Shown here piece by piece: positions 1 through 5,230 of a stretch of 5,230 nt of DNA. The translations under genes and the position numbers were made by a program. The DNA comes from Bacillota bacterium (lineage in GTDB: Bacteria > Bacillota > Clostridia > Oscillospirales > Ruminococcaceae). Location: contig JAEWNU010000293.1 in NCBI GenBank assembly GCA_023456995.1, positions 1 to 5,230 on the forward strand, read 5' to 3'. The notes beneath the pieces were generated by a model. It was not told where the DNA came from. It made no database searches and saw only the letters and a program-made list of their open reading frames with translations. Positions within the stretch are counted from its first letter, which is position 1. The number at the start of each line of letters is the position of its first letter.

Positions 1-64
1 GGGCTTGCTTTCGTTTGTTTTACATTATATTTTAAATGTATTTTTTCTAAAGCAACTATGAGTT
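1..64. other. Left-edge AT-rich segment downstream of the racemase gene; possible end of a convergent gene
   Basis: This segment follows the racemase stop codon on the minus strand. On the plus strand two frames are open from the window edge. Frame 2 ends at TGA 59-61 and would read as a hydrophobic tail ending in FFLKQL. Frame 1 ends at TAA 88-90, inside the racemase gene. Either could be the last codons of a convergent gene, and the hydrophobic frame-2 tail would suit a membrane protein. About 20 codons of AT-rich DNA cannot settle this. No gene start, tRNA or convincing terminator is visible here. Confidence 0.2.
5..55. repeat. Nested imperfect inverted repeat
   Basis: Outer arms TTGCTTT (5-11) and AAAGCAA (49-55) enclose inner arms TACATT (21-26) and AATGTA (35-40). 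The inner hairpin is followed on the plus strand by six T (41-46), which gives a weak AT-only terminator shape for a gene entering from the left. On the minus strand, the direction of the racemase transcript, no T-run follows the stem, so it is a poor terminator for that gene. AT-rich DNA produces such arms easily, so function is uncertain. Confidence 0.3.
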
Positions 65-853
65 TTAAAACGTCGGCATCGTCCATTTAATTTCCTCTGA
101 TAGACCGACCGGCCCACCCATGCTGCACGCTACCACTCTTCCACTTTCGGCACGTGCAACCGCTTCTATAACGCCGCCGGGCTGCTGTAAAGCGCGGTGA
201 CACACGCCATTTATTTGATTCATCGCTCCCAGTGCCGCCACTGCCATCGAGCCACTGCCACAGCTGCTCTCCCACACCATGGAGTCAGTTTCACAGACAT
301 AGACAACAGGGGTCATTCTATCCCCTTCTAAAAACATGATGCCGTAAGCATTGCTGTCAATCTCACTTTTTGCCGCTGCCAAAAGGCCATCGACAAAAGC
401 CTGACCGCGCGACGCGCCCGGTACGATTATATGTATGATTCCATCGAAGCAGATCGCTTCAAATGCTTCGCCTTCAAATTCGATGGTGATTTTTCCTGTC
501 GGCAGCGGCATCTGTGTTTCGCAGCTGCCATGTTCCTGATCAATTTTCACCACCAACGGATGGTCGGTGCCGCTTATTTCGACCTTGACTTCATTTGGAT
601 GATTGGGCAAAAGCATGCTAAGCAAATATCCGTAACTACGGGTTGCATTGCCGCAAAACTCCCCGCCCATCATCTCAATACGCCCCTGCGCGCCCATTTT
701 TGGTGCGACATGAAATGCCACCTGTTCGGCGGAAAATTGACTGTCGGCTAATAGCATTGCTGCAACCGTAGCATACTGTTGCGCAGGGACAGCGCTCATG
801 ACAAAAATTGTGATATTGCCGGCCGGATCGGCTATTCTAATTGAAAGTTCCAT
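65..853 (-). CDS. Cofactor-independent amino acid racemase of the DapF fold, probable histidine racemase (CntK-like)
   Basis: This 262-residue protein belongs to the diaminopimelate epimerase fold, whose members invert an alpha-carbon with two cysteines and no pyridoxal phosphate. Both catalytic cysteines are visible: Cys67 in GGEFCGNATRSY and Cys198 in WESSCGSGS. Several stretches resemble staphylococcal histidine racemase CntK, as I recall that sequence, more than DapF: PAGNITIFV near the N terminus, EQVAF with Glu43 (CntK EQVGF), an HIIVPG segment, and QQPGG (223-227). Histidine racemase is therefore the preferred call. An epimerase for another substrate is possible, and ordinary lysine-pathway DapF is less likely. 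ATG 853 is chosen because GAGGTG (867-862) lies 8 nt before it; a GTG at 862 would overlap that ribosome binding site. The stop is TAA 67-65. The gene follows the BTAD regulator on the same strand by 73 bp, probably in one transcript, and lies near divergent hutU, which points to histidine metabolism. The protein should be cytoplasmic, since no signal peptide is seen. Confidence 0.8.
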   Translation of the reverse strand: MELSIRIADPAGNITIFVMSAVPAQQYATVAAMLLADSQFSAEQVAFHVAPKMGAQGRIEMMGGEFCGNATRSYGYLLSMLLPNHPNEVKVEISGTDHPLVVKIDQEHGSCETQMPLPTGKITIEFEGEAFEAICFDGIIHIIVPGASRGQAFVDGLLAAAKSEIDSNAYGIMFLEGDRMTPVVYVCETDSMVWESSCGSGSMAVAALGAMNQINGVCHRALQQPGGVIEAVARAESGRVVACSMGGPVGLSEEIKWTMPTF

Positions 854-926
854 ATAAATCACACCTCGCGTGCCGGAATGATCCAGCCTTTTTTATCAGT
901 GTATTACTCCGCCGTCTTTTTTACGT
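854..926 (-). other. Spacer between regulator and racemase genes
   Basis: This is 73 bp between the regulator stop and the racemase start, both on the minus strand. It has two A6 runs on the minus strand but no GC-rich hairpin followed by T, and no convincing -35/-10 pair. Read-through from the regulator gene is therefore the simplest way to express the racemase. This supports a two-gene minus-strand operon but does not prove it. Confidence 0.4.
862..867 (-). promoter_or_regulatory. Ribosome binding site of the racemase gene, deciding its start
   Basis: Read on the minus strand the sequence is GAGGTG, with 8 nt to ATG 853. The last G also begins a GTG codon at 862 in the same frame, which would add three residues (MIY). 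That GTG cannot be served by the purine run it overlaps, so the ATG is the likely start. Confidence 0.6.
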
Positions 927-3900
927 TTATTCGGCCATTCGCGGGAGATCTAGCGGAAGTTCTAACTCATAAGCACCCGGGAGCGCAGAGAGATATTTTT
1001 CACTTTTCATGCAGCAGGCTTCAATACTGTCACTTATAACATCGTTAAACACCTTTGGGAAGTTTTTGAGGAGCATCGCTTTGGTCCGTTCAACAAGCCC
1101 AAGCCCCATTGGCGAGCTGATGTCATGAGCTGTTTTTTCGGCCTCTGCAAGTAGGCGCCTGGCGTCACTCATGTTGCCATCCATGGCATAGAGCAAGCAG
1201 CAATACGCCTTCGTCATCGCGCGCCCGACATGGATGTTAGACGCATCATATAGCTTATTGGCGTAGAAGAATAGCTCCACAGCCTTATCCTTTTTACCCA
1301 GCATCAAATAGGAACAAGCCTGATTTGAAAAAAATATCGGATTTTTAGGATATTTTCGGTCGCCGCAAAGCTCAATAGCCTGCTCATAAAAAGCCAGAGA
1401 GGCTTCAAAATGTTTCTGCTTGCGTTCCAATTCCCCCAGATAATTGTAGCAGGCTGCTAAATTCAAAACATAATTTTGGCCGTCAAGCGCTGTGGACTCA
1501 AACAAACCGATAGCCTGATTTAGACGATCTCTGCTTTCGTCGTACCGACCACACATTGTCAAATATAATCCATACAAGCGGCATTCAATGGCGTAGTCAA
1601 TGCTCAGCCGTTTTTCTTTTGCAATCGCCATGCTTTTTTCGATATTTTCTCGCATTAAATTGGCGTTCCATGTCTGTATGCCGTAAAACGTTAGCTGACG
1701 CAGACAAGAAATATGGATATGTGGATGCGTCTCTAAATAGCTTTCGTGGGCAAGACTGTGTTTTATAGCCTCTAGGCCCTTTCTATATAAGCCTTGCGAA
1801 ATGCAGTATTTACCGATAACAAGGTAAAGCAGCGTTTCCAATTCGACAAAATCAATTGCATTAGGCTGATAATTATATAGTCGAACCAGCTCTGTAACCA
1901 GTTCATCAAAATATTTTGTAAGTTGCTTTGGCGCTTCCAGTGCAGAATCTTTTTGTGGCTGAAGAACTGGATATAATTCATAATTATATCTCGAATAGTC
2001 AGCAAGACTGAGAATTTTGTATTGAAAAACCTTGACGTCGTTGCAGGCCTGTGCATAGTGATAAATAATTCGCTGGTACCAGTTATTATTGTGTAGCAGT
2101 TCCGGTGTCTGCTCGTAGTAGTTTGCCACACGGGCATGCAGCAATCTGCGCTTTGAGGGCGAGAGTTGCGAATGGACGAAGTCCTGCATCTTGGCATGAC
2201 GGAACTGAAATCGAATTTGACCATCGACGACCTTTTCCTTAATCAGGCTATGCTGCTTAAGATCATCGGTCAGCTCGATAATTTCCAGCGTGTCTCGGTT
2301 AAGAATATACTCCACAATATCTAGTGTAATAGACTCTGGGCAGACAGACATGGTATCCAGCAGCTGTCTGGAATCGGCGGAAAGCGTTTCAAGCCGCTCG
2401 AGCAGAATATCATGGGGATTAGACGGCATCCGGCGGGAAGCGCCCGCTTCGTTGGTCAGATATCCAAGCAGCATATCTAGGAAGAAGCCGTTGCCCTCAG
2501 AATCCTGATAGATATGGGAAATAATCTGTTCGTTGAGTGCATCCGGGCCAAGTCGTTCCGTAATAATATCCGACACGTCCTTTTCAGTAAAGGGCGGGAC
2601 CAGCAACGGACTTACAAATTTTTCGCGCACCAGCGCATTGATCTGCTTTTGCAGATAGGGCATCTGTATATCCAAACAGGTGCTAATACAAAGAATATTC
2701 GGGTTACGCTCTCTGATAATCAGCGAGAGCAGCTCCAGACTGTGATTATCCATAAACTGAATATTGTCAAAAAACAAAATGATCGGGTTCTCTTCTCCGA
2801 CATAAGAAAACAGCTTGAGCACACTGTTTCGTGCTGTGCGGTAGTTGTAAGAGGTCATGACGTCTTCCGGCACCTGTGCGGTCTGAGCGCCGTCGCCAAA
2901 CAGCGGAAACAAAGTGTTGATATAGCTTGTATAACTTGCGGGAACTGTCATATTACGGCTTCGAATCTGTTGATCAAGCTGCAGCATAATGGTATTCCAT
3001 GGCTGCAAAATAAACTCACGTTCCGCTTGAAAACAAATCGTTTTAAGTACAATGCAGGAATCTTCACCGATACTATCCAGAAAGCTATTGACAAGATAGG
3101 TTTTTCCGACACCGTTTTCACCCAAAATCAAAAGTGCCGTCGGTGTACCAAGCAAAAATGATCGGTATGCTTTCATCAAAAACTGCATTTCCTCTGAACG
3201 GCCGATCACACACACGGGCGCTTGTTCCTGTTCCTCGGCTGTAGATTCGCTCCATGCACCCAAAAGTTCGCGATGAAGCTGTGTCAATTCAGCGCAGGGC
3301 GCAATTCGCAGCTCGGTGTTCAATAGCTTGCTGATATTCTGATAAACTTTGATACCCTTATAATATAAACCGTTTTTCTGGTAGCAAGCCATCATGAGCT
3401 GATAAACACGCTCGTCCAACGGATCTTTTTTGATGTAACGGGCAAAGAGCATTTCGGTTTCAGAGACATCTCTTTCCACCGCCTGAATCATAATGTCATA
3501 TAGCTGGTGCAGATAATATTCCCGAAATTCATTACGCTCCATCTCGAGCCAATTTTCAAAGGCATCGGCATTTTTTAGACTGAAACCCTGTAGCAACTCT
3601 CCATCATAGAGTGAAAAATCGTGGGTTTGAATGAAATAATCATAATCGATGTCATATTCCAATTCCGGGTTTAAAGTAAGAAGATGTTTTTTGGGTGAAA
3701 CAATCAATTCGATGTCAAATACTCTTTTTATCGTATATAGCGTATGGCGTAGATTTTTCTTCGCGACCTGCGAATCATCGGTATCCCAGAGCAGGTTTGC
3801 CGCCTCTTCACGCGAAACAGTCTTTTTAATCGCAAGGCAATACAACAGCGCCTCCGCCTTTTTAAATGGCAAAAGAATCTGTTGACCGTCTAATAATATC

Positions 3901-3938
3901 ATCGGCATTTGCAGAAGCTTGAATGAAATTATAGCCAT
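927..3938 (-). CDS. BTAD-family transcriptional activator with STAND-type ATPase and TPR repeats (SARP/AfsR/LAL-like)
   Basis: This 1003-residue protein is a large cytoplasmic signal-dependent activator. Residues 1-95 resemble the winged-helix DNA-binding domain of such proteins (KAEALLYCLA, then SREEAANLLW and KKNLRHTLYTIKRVF). Residues about 98-228 match a bacterial transcriptional activation domain, with DPLDERVYQLMMACYQKNG at 172-190. An ATPase starts near 243 (VIGRSEEM): Walker A is GENGVGKT (273-280) and Walker B is ILFFDN (387-392), with Asn where many relatives have a second acidic residue. Residues 700-900 contain degenerate TPR units, such as SLAFYEQAIEL (847-857) and KDKAVELFFYANKLY (883-897). 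There is no C-terminal LuxR helix-turn-helix, so DNA binding should be N-terminal. ATG 3938 is chosen because MAIISFKLL begins the domain as expected; a TTG at 3971 would add 11 residues. The gene diverges from hutU, so control of hutU and of its own operon is the natural inference. Ligand and targets are unknown. Confidence 0.85.
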   Translation of the reverse strand: MAIISFKLLQMPMILLDGQQILLPFKKAEALLYCLAIKKTVSREEAANLLWDTDDSQVAKKNLRHTLYTIKRVFDIELIVSPKKHLLTLNPELEYDIDYDYFIQTHDFSLYDGELLQGFSLKNADAFENWLEMERNEFREYYLHQLYDIMIQAVERDVSETEMLFARYIKKDPLDERVYQLMMACYQKNGLYYKGIKVYQNISKLLNTELRIAPCAELTQLHRELLGAWSESTAEEQEQAPVCVIGRSEEMQFLMKAYRSFLLGTPTALLILGENGVGKTYLVNSFLDSIGEDSCIVLKTICFQAEREFILQPWNTIMLQLDQQIRSRNMTVPASYTSYINTLFPLFGDGAQTAQVPEDVMTSYNYRTARNSVLKLFSYVGEENPIILFFDNIQFMDNHSLELLSLIIRERNPNILCISTCLDIQMPYLQKQINALVREKFVSPLLVPPFTEKDVSDIITERLGPDALNEQIISHIYQDSEGNGFFLDMLLGYLTNEAGASRRMPSNPHDILLERLETLSADSRQLLDTMSVCPESITLDIVEYILNRDTLEIIELTDDLKQHSLIKEKVVDGQIRFQFRHAKMQDFVHSQLSPSKRRLLHARVANYYEQTPELLHNNNWYQRIIYHYAQACNDVKVFQYKILSLADYSRYNYELYPVLQPQKDSALEAPKQLTKYFDELVTELVRLYNYQPNAIDFVELETLLYLVIGKYCISQGLYRKGLEAIKHSLAHESYLETHPHIHISCLRQLTFYGIQTWNANLMRENIEKSMAIAKEKRLSIDYAIECRLYGLYLTMCGRYDESRDRLNQAIGLFESTALDGQNYVLNLAACYNYLGELERKQKHFEASLAFYEQAIELCGDRKYPKNPIFFSNQACSYLMLGKKDKAVELFFYANKLYDASNIHVGRAMTKAYCCLLYAMDGNMSDARRLLAEAEKTAHDISSPMGLGLVERTKAMLLKNFPKVFNDVISDSIEACCMKSEKYLSALPGAYELELPLDLPRMAE

Positions 3939-3955
3939 AAACACGCTCTCTTTCT

Positions 3956-3977
3956 CGTTTTTCAGGTTCAAAAAACG
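3956..3977 (-). repeat. Short hairpin in the leader of the regulator gene
   Basis: CGTTTTT (3956-3962) and AAAAACG (3971-3977) are perfect 7-bp inverted arms around an 8-nt loop. In the minus-strand transcript the hairpin would end 17 nt before ATG 3938, and it covers the alternative TTG codon at 3971. It is mostly A-U pairs and no T-run follows, so it is not a terminator. It could affect translation slightly or be chance. Confidence 0.3.
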
Positions 3978-4012
3978 GCCTTACTGCTTAAAACAGAATG
4001 TTTGGTAATTTT

Positions 4013-4041
4013 ATTATACAATATTTTTCCAAAAAATCATC
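4013..4041 (-). promoter_or_regulatory. Predicted promoter of the regulator-racemase operon
   Basis: On the minus strand a perfect TATAAT -10 lies at 4018-4013, preceded directly by TTG. With a 17-nt spacer the -35 position holds GATGAT (4041-4036), a poor match to TTGACA, and long A/T tracts lie further upstream. Transcription would start near 4006 and give a leader of about 68 nt. The weak -35 fits a promoter that needs an activator or an AT-rich upstream element. Confidence 0.5.
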
Positions 4042-4047
4042 TACAAA

Positions 4048-4080
4048 ATAAAAAAAACACTCGTACAACATTTTTTTTAT
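4048..4080. repeat. A8/T8 inverted repeat between the two divergent promoters
   Basis: ATAAAAAAAA (4048-4057) and TTTTTTTTAT (4071-4080) are perfect 10-bp inverted arms separated by 13 bp. The element lies between the two predicted promoters. A-tract DNA in this position can act as an upstream promoter element or a bend. A pure A/T stem is not a credible terminator. Its function is inferred only from position. Confidence 0.4.
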
Positions 4081-4097
4081 AGACGTTATTTAGACAT
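4080..4097 (+). promoter_or_regulatory. Candidate operator: heptamer direct repeat with 11-bp period
   Basis: TAGACGT (4080-4086) and TAGACAT (4091-4097) match at six of seven bases and are separated by 4 bp, so they repeat every 11 bp, one helical turn. They occupy the -35 region of the hutU promoter, with 6 bp between the second copy and the -10 hexamer. SARP/BTAD activators are known to bind heptamer direct repeats of this period next to the -10 element, and such a regulator is encoded divergently here. That this protein binds these copies is inference. Confidence 0.45.
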
Positions 4098-4109
4098 CGC
4101 TGTGATAAT
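4080..4109 (+). promoter_or_regulatory. Predicted hutU promoter with extended -10
   Basis: The -10 GATAAT (4104-4109) is preceded by TGT (4101-4103), which forms an extended -10. With an 18-nt spacer the -35 would be TAGACG (4080-4085), a poor match to TTGACA. Transcription should start near 4116, leaving a leader of about 30 nt, too short for a riboswitch or an antiterminator of the HutP type. A good -10 with a poor -35 is typical of an activated promoter. An alternative pairing is TAGACA (4091-4096) with TAAATA (4113-4118). Confidence 0.5.
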
Positions 4110-4130
4110 ATTTAAATATAAACATCAGAA

Positions 4131-4137
4131 AAGGAGG
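4131..4137 (+). promoter_or_regulatory. Ribosome binding site of hutU
   Basis: AAGGAGG is a near-complete Shine-Dalgarno sequence 8 nt before ATG 4146. Another ATG at 4141 is only 3 nt away and reads Met-Pro-stop, so it is not the hutU start. The strength of this site predicts high translation, as expected for a catabolic enzyme. Confidence 0.85.
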
Positions 4138-4145
4138 CATATGCC

Positions 4146-5230
4146 ATGAATAATTGTGAAATTGGAAAAGCAATGACCATAAAGCTTGATGCTGTTCTGC
4201 CGGAGTACCCTGAGTTTAAAGACGGGATTCGTCGTGCGCCAAAGCGTGAACTGACGCTTAATGAACGTGAAATCAAGCTGGCTTTAAAAAATGCACTGCG
4301 TTATATTCCTGAGGAACTCCACGAGAAACTTGCACCAGAGTTTTTGGAGGAACTTATGACTCGCGGGCGCATCTATGGCTATCGCTTTATACCTAAGGAG
4401 CGTATCTACGGCAAACCTATTGACGAATACAAGGGAAACTGTATTGAGGGCAAGGCTTTCCAAGTCATGATTGACAACAATCTGGATCATGAAGTGGCAC
4501 TCTACCCTTATGAGCTTGTCACCTACGGCGAAACCGGGCAGGTCTGCCAAAACTGGATGCAGTATCAGCTCATTAAAAAATATCTTGAAATTCTAACAGA
4601 CGAGCAGACGTTGGTTATCATGTCCGGGCACCCGATGGGTCTGTTTAAATCGCACAAATCCAGCCCGCGCGTCGTTATAACGAACGGTCTCATGATCGGC
4701 ATGTTTGATAATCCCCACGATTGGGCTAAGGCCACCGCAATGGGTTGTTCTAGCTACGGTCAAATGACAGCTGGCGGTTGGATGTACATCGGTCCGCAAG
4801 GTATTGTACACGGAACCTTTAATACACTGTTAAATGCTGGACGCAAGGTGCTTGGCGTCGCACCGGACGGTGATCTGCGCGGACACTTATTCGTAACTTC
4901 CGGCCTTGGAGGTATGAGCGGTGCGCAGCCCAAAGCCATTGAAATTGCCGGTGGTGTGGGCATCGTAGCAGAGGTTGATCCCTCTCGTATTGAGACCCGC
5001 CACATTCAGGGTTGGGTGGGCAAGGTTTCCGACAACCTCGAAGAAGTGTTTGCTTGGGCGAAAGAGGCACAGGAAAAGAAAGAGGTTCTCTCCATTGCCT
5101 ATCACGGTAACATTATCGATTTACTTGAATACGCCTTTGATCATAACATTCACATTGACCTGCTGTCTGACCAAACCTCCTGCCACGTCCCCTATGACGG
5201 CGGTTATTGTCCGCAGGGTCTCACGTTTGA
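4146..5230 (+). CDS. hutU: Urocanate hydratase (urocanase), 3' end cut by the window
   Basis: This is the first 361 codons of urocanate hydratase, the second enzyme of histidine degradation. It uses tightly bound NAD+ to hydrate urocanate to 4-imidazolone-5-propanoate in the cytoplasm. Family hallmarks are visible: YGETGQVCQNW (127-137), SGHPMGLF (160-167), YGQMTAGGWMYIGPQG (204-219), which is the signature of the NAD-binding region, HLFVTSGLGGMSGAQPKA (247-264) and SDQTSCHVPYDGGYCPQG (341-358). The N-terminal extension, with LKNALRYIPEELHEKLAPEF (47-66), resembles the long form of about 670 residues found in animals and some anaerobes; the classical bacterial form has about 550. Roughly 300 residues, including the C-terminal part with further active-site residues, should lie beyond the window. 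The frame is intact from ATG 4146 to the window edge. hutU is divergent from the regulator gene and is the first gene of its transcript; any other hut genes would follow downstream. Confidence 0.97.
   Translation, partial: MNNCEIGKAMTIKLDAVLPEYPEFKDGIRRAPKRELTLNEREIKLALKNALRYIPEELHEKLAPEFLEELMTRGRIYGYRFIPKERIYGKPIDEYKGNCIEGKAFQVMIDNNLDHEVALYPYELVTYGETGQVCQNWMQYQLIKKYLEILTDEQTLVIMSGHPMGLFKSHKSSPRVVITNGLMIGMFDNPHDWAKATAMGCSSYGQMTAGGWMYIGPQGIVHGTFNTLLNAGRKVLGVAPDGDLRGHLFVTSGLGGMSGAQPKAIEIAGGVGIVAEVDPSRIETRHIQGWVGKVSDNLEEVFAWAKEAQEKKEVLSIAYHGNIIDLLEYAFDHNIHIDLLSDQTSCHVPYDGGYCPQGLTF

Noticed and set aside
431..751. A 106-codon plus-strand open frame opposite the racemase gene
   Set aside because: It is the antisense shadow of the conserved racemase sequence and has no recognisable family features.
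854..926. A terminator between the regulator and racemase genes
   Set aside because: There are two A6 runs on the minus strand (T6 on the plus strand), but no GC-rich inverted repeat pairs with them, so no intrinsic terminator can be supported in either direction.
1772..2224. A 150-codon minus-strand open frame inside the regulator gene in another frame
   Set aside because: It overlaps the TPR-containing coding frame on the same strand, which is long and continuous; there is no sign of a frameshift or a separate gene.
2514..3161. A 215-codon plus-strand open frame opposite the regulator ATPase domain
   Set aside because: It lies wholly antisense to a well-supported gene, its translation shows no recognisable domain, and the opposite strand has clear Walker A and B motifs.
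3939..3971. TTG start at 3971 extending the regulator by 11 residues
   Set aside because: The added residues are polar and unlike the start of this domain class, the codon sits in a potential hairpin, and ATG 3938 begins directly at the expected first beta-strand.
4141..4149. Mini open frame ATG-CCA-TGA overlapping the hutU start
   Set aside because: The ATG is only 3 nt from AAGGAGG, too close for good initiation, while ATG 4146 has the ideal 8-nt spacing. A three-codon frame is easily a chance product of the start region.
4284..5105. Several minus-strand open frames of 72-88 codons opposite hutU
   Set aside because: They overlap each other and lie antisense to a highly conserved enzyme; none shows a family motif.
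1..5230. CRISPR array, tRNA, rRNA, insertion sequence or phage attachment site
   Set aside because: No repeated spacer units, cloverleaf sequence, transposase motif or long terminal inverted repeats were seen on either strand.

Overview
The window shows three genes around one divergent control region. The organism is most likely an anaerobic, amino-acid-fermenting Bacillota (Clostridia or Negativicutes type). Reasons are the moderate G+C, the strong AAGGAGG ribosome binding site, AT-rich intergenic DNA with sigma-A-like promoters, and the long, eukaryote-type form of urocanate hydratase. The genus cannot be fixed from this sequence.

Layout: 1-64 is a short AT-rich left edge with a nested inverted repeat and an uncertain open frame. 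Positions 65-853 (minus) encode a cofactor-independent racemase of the DapF fold that most resembles the histidine racemase CntK. Positions 927-3938 (minus) encode a 1003-residue regulator with a winged helix, BTAD, STAND-type ATPase and TPR repeats, related to SARP/AfsR/LAL activators. Positions 3939-4145 are the intergenic control region with a promoter in each direction. Positions 4146-5230 (plus) are the first 361 codons of hutU, urocanate hydratase, cut by the window edge.

Working model (inference): the locus is a histidine-utilisation island. The large BTAD-ATPase protein may sense a ligand through its TPR region and activate hutU from an 11-bp-periodic direct repeat (TAGACGT, 4 bp, TAGACAT) just upstream of an extended -10. 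That layout is the one described for SARP/BTAD activators. The racemase lies downstream of the regulator on the same strand with no visible terminator between them. It could convert D-histidine to L-histidine for entry into the pathway, or the reverse. The most notable point is this combination: a CntK-like racemase and a BTAD-STAND regulator beside hutU, instead of the classical HutP or HutC regulators. The racemase substrate and the regulator's target are inferred from sequence and context only.
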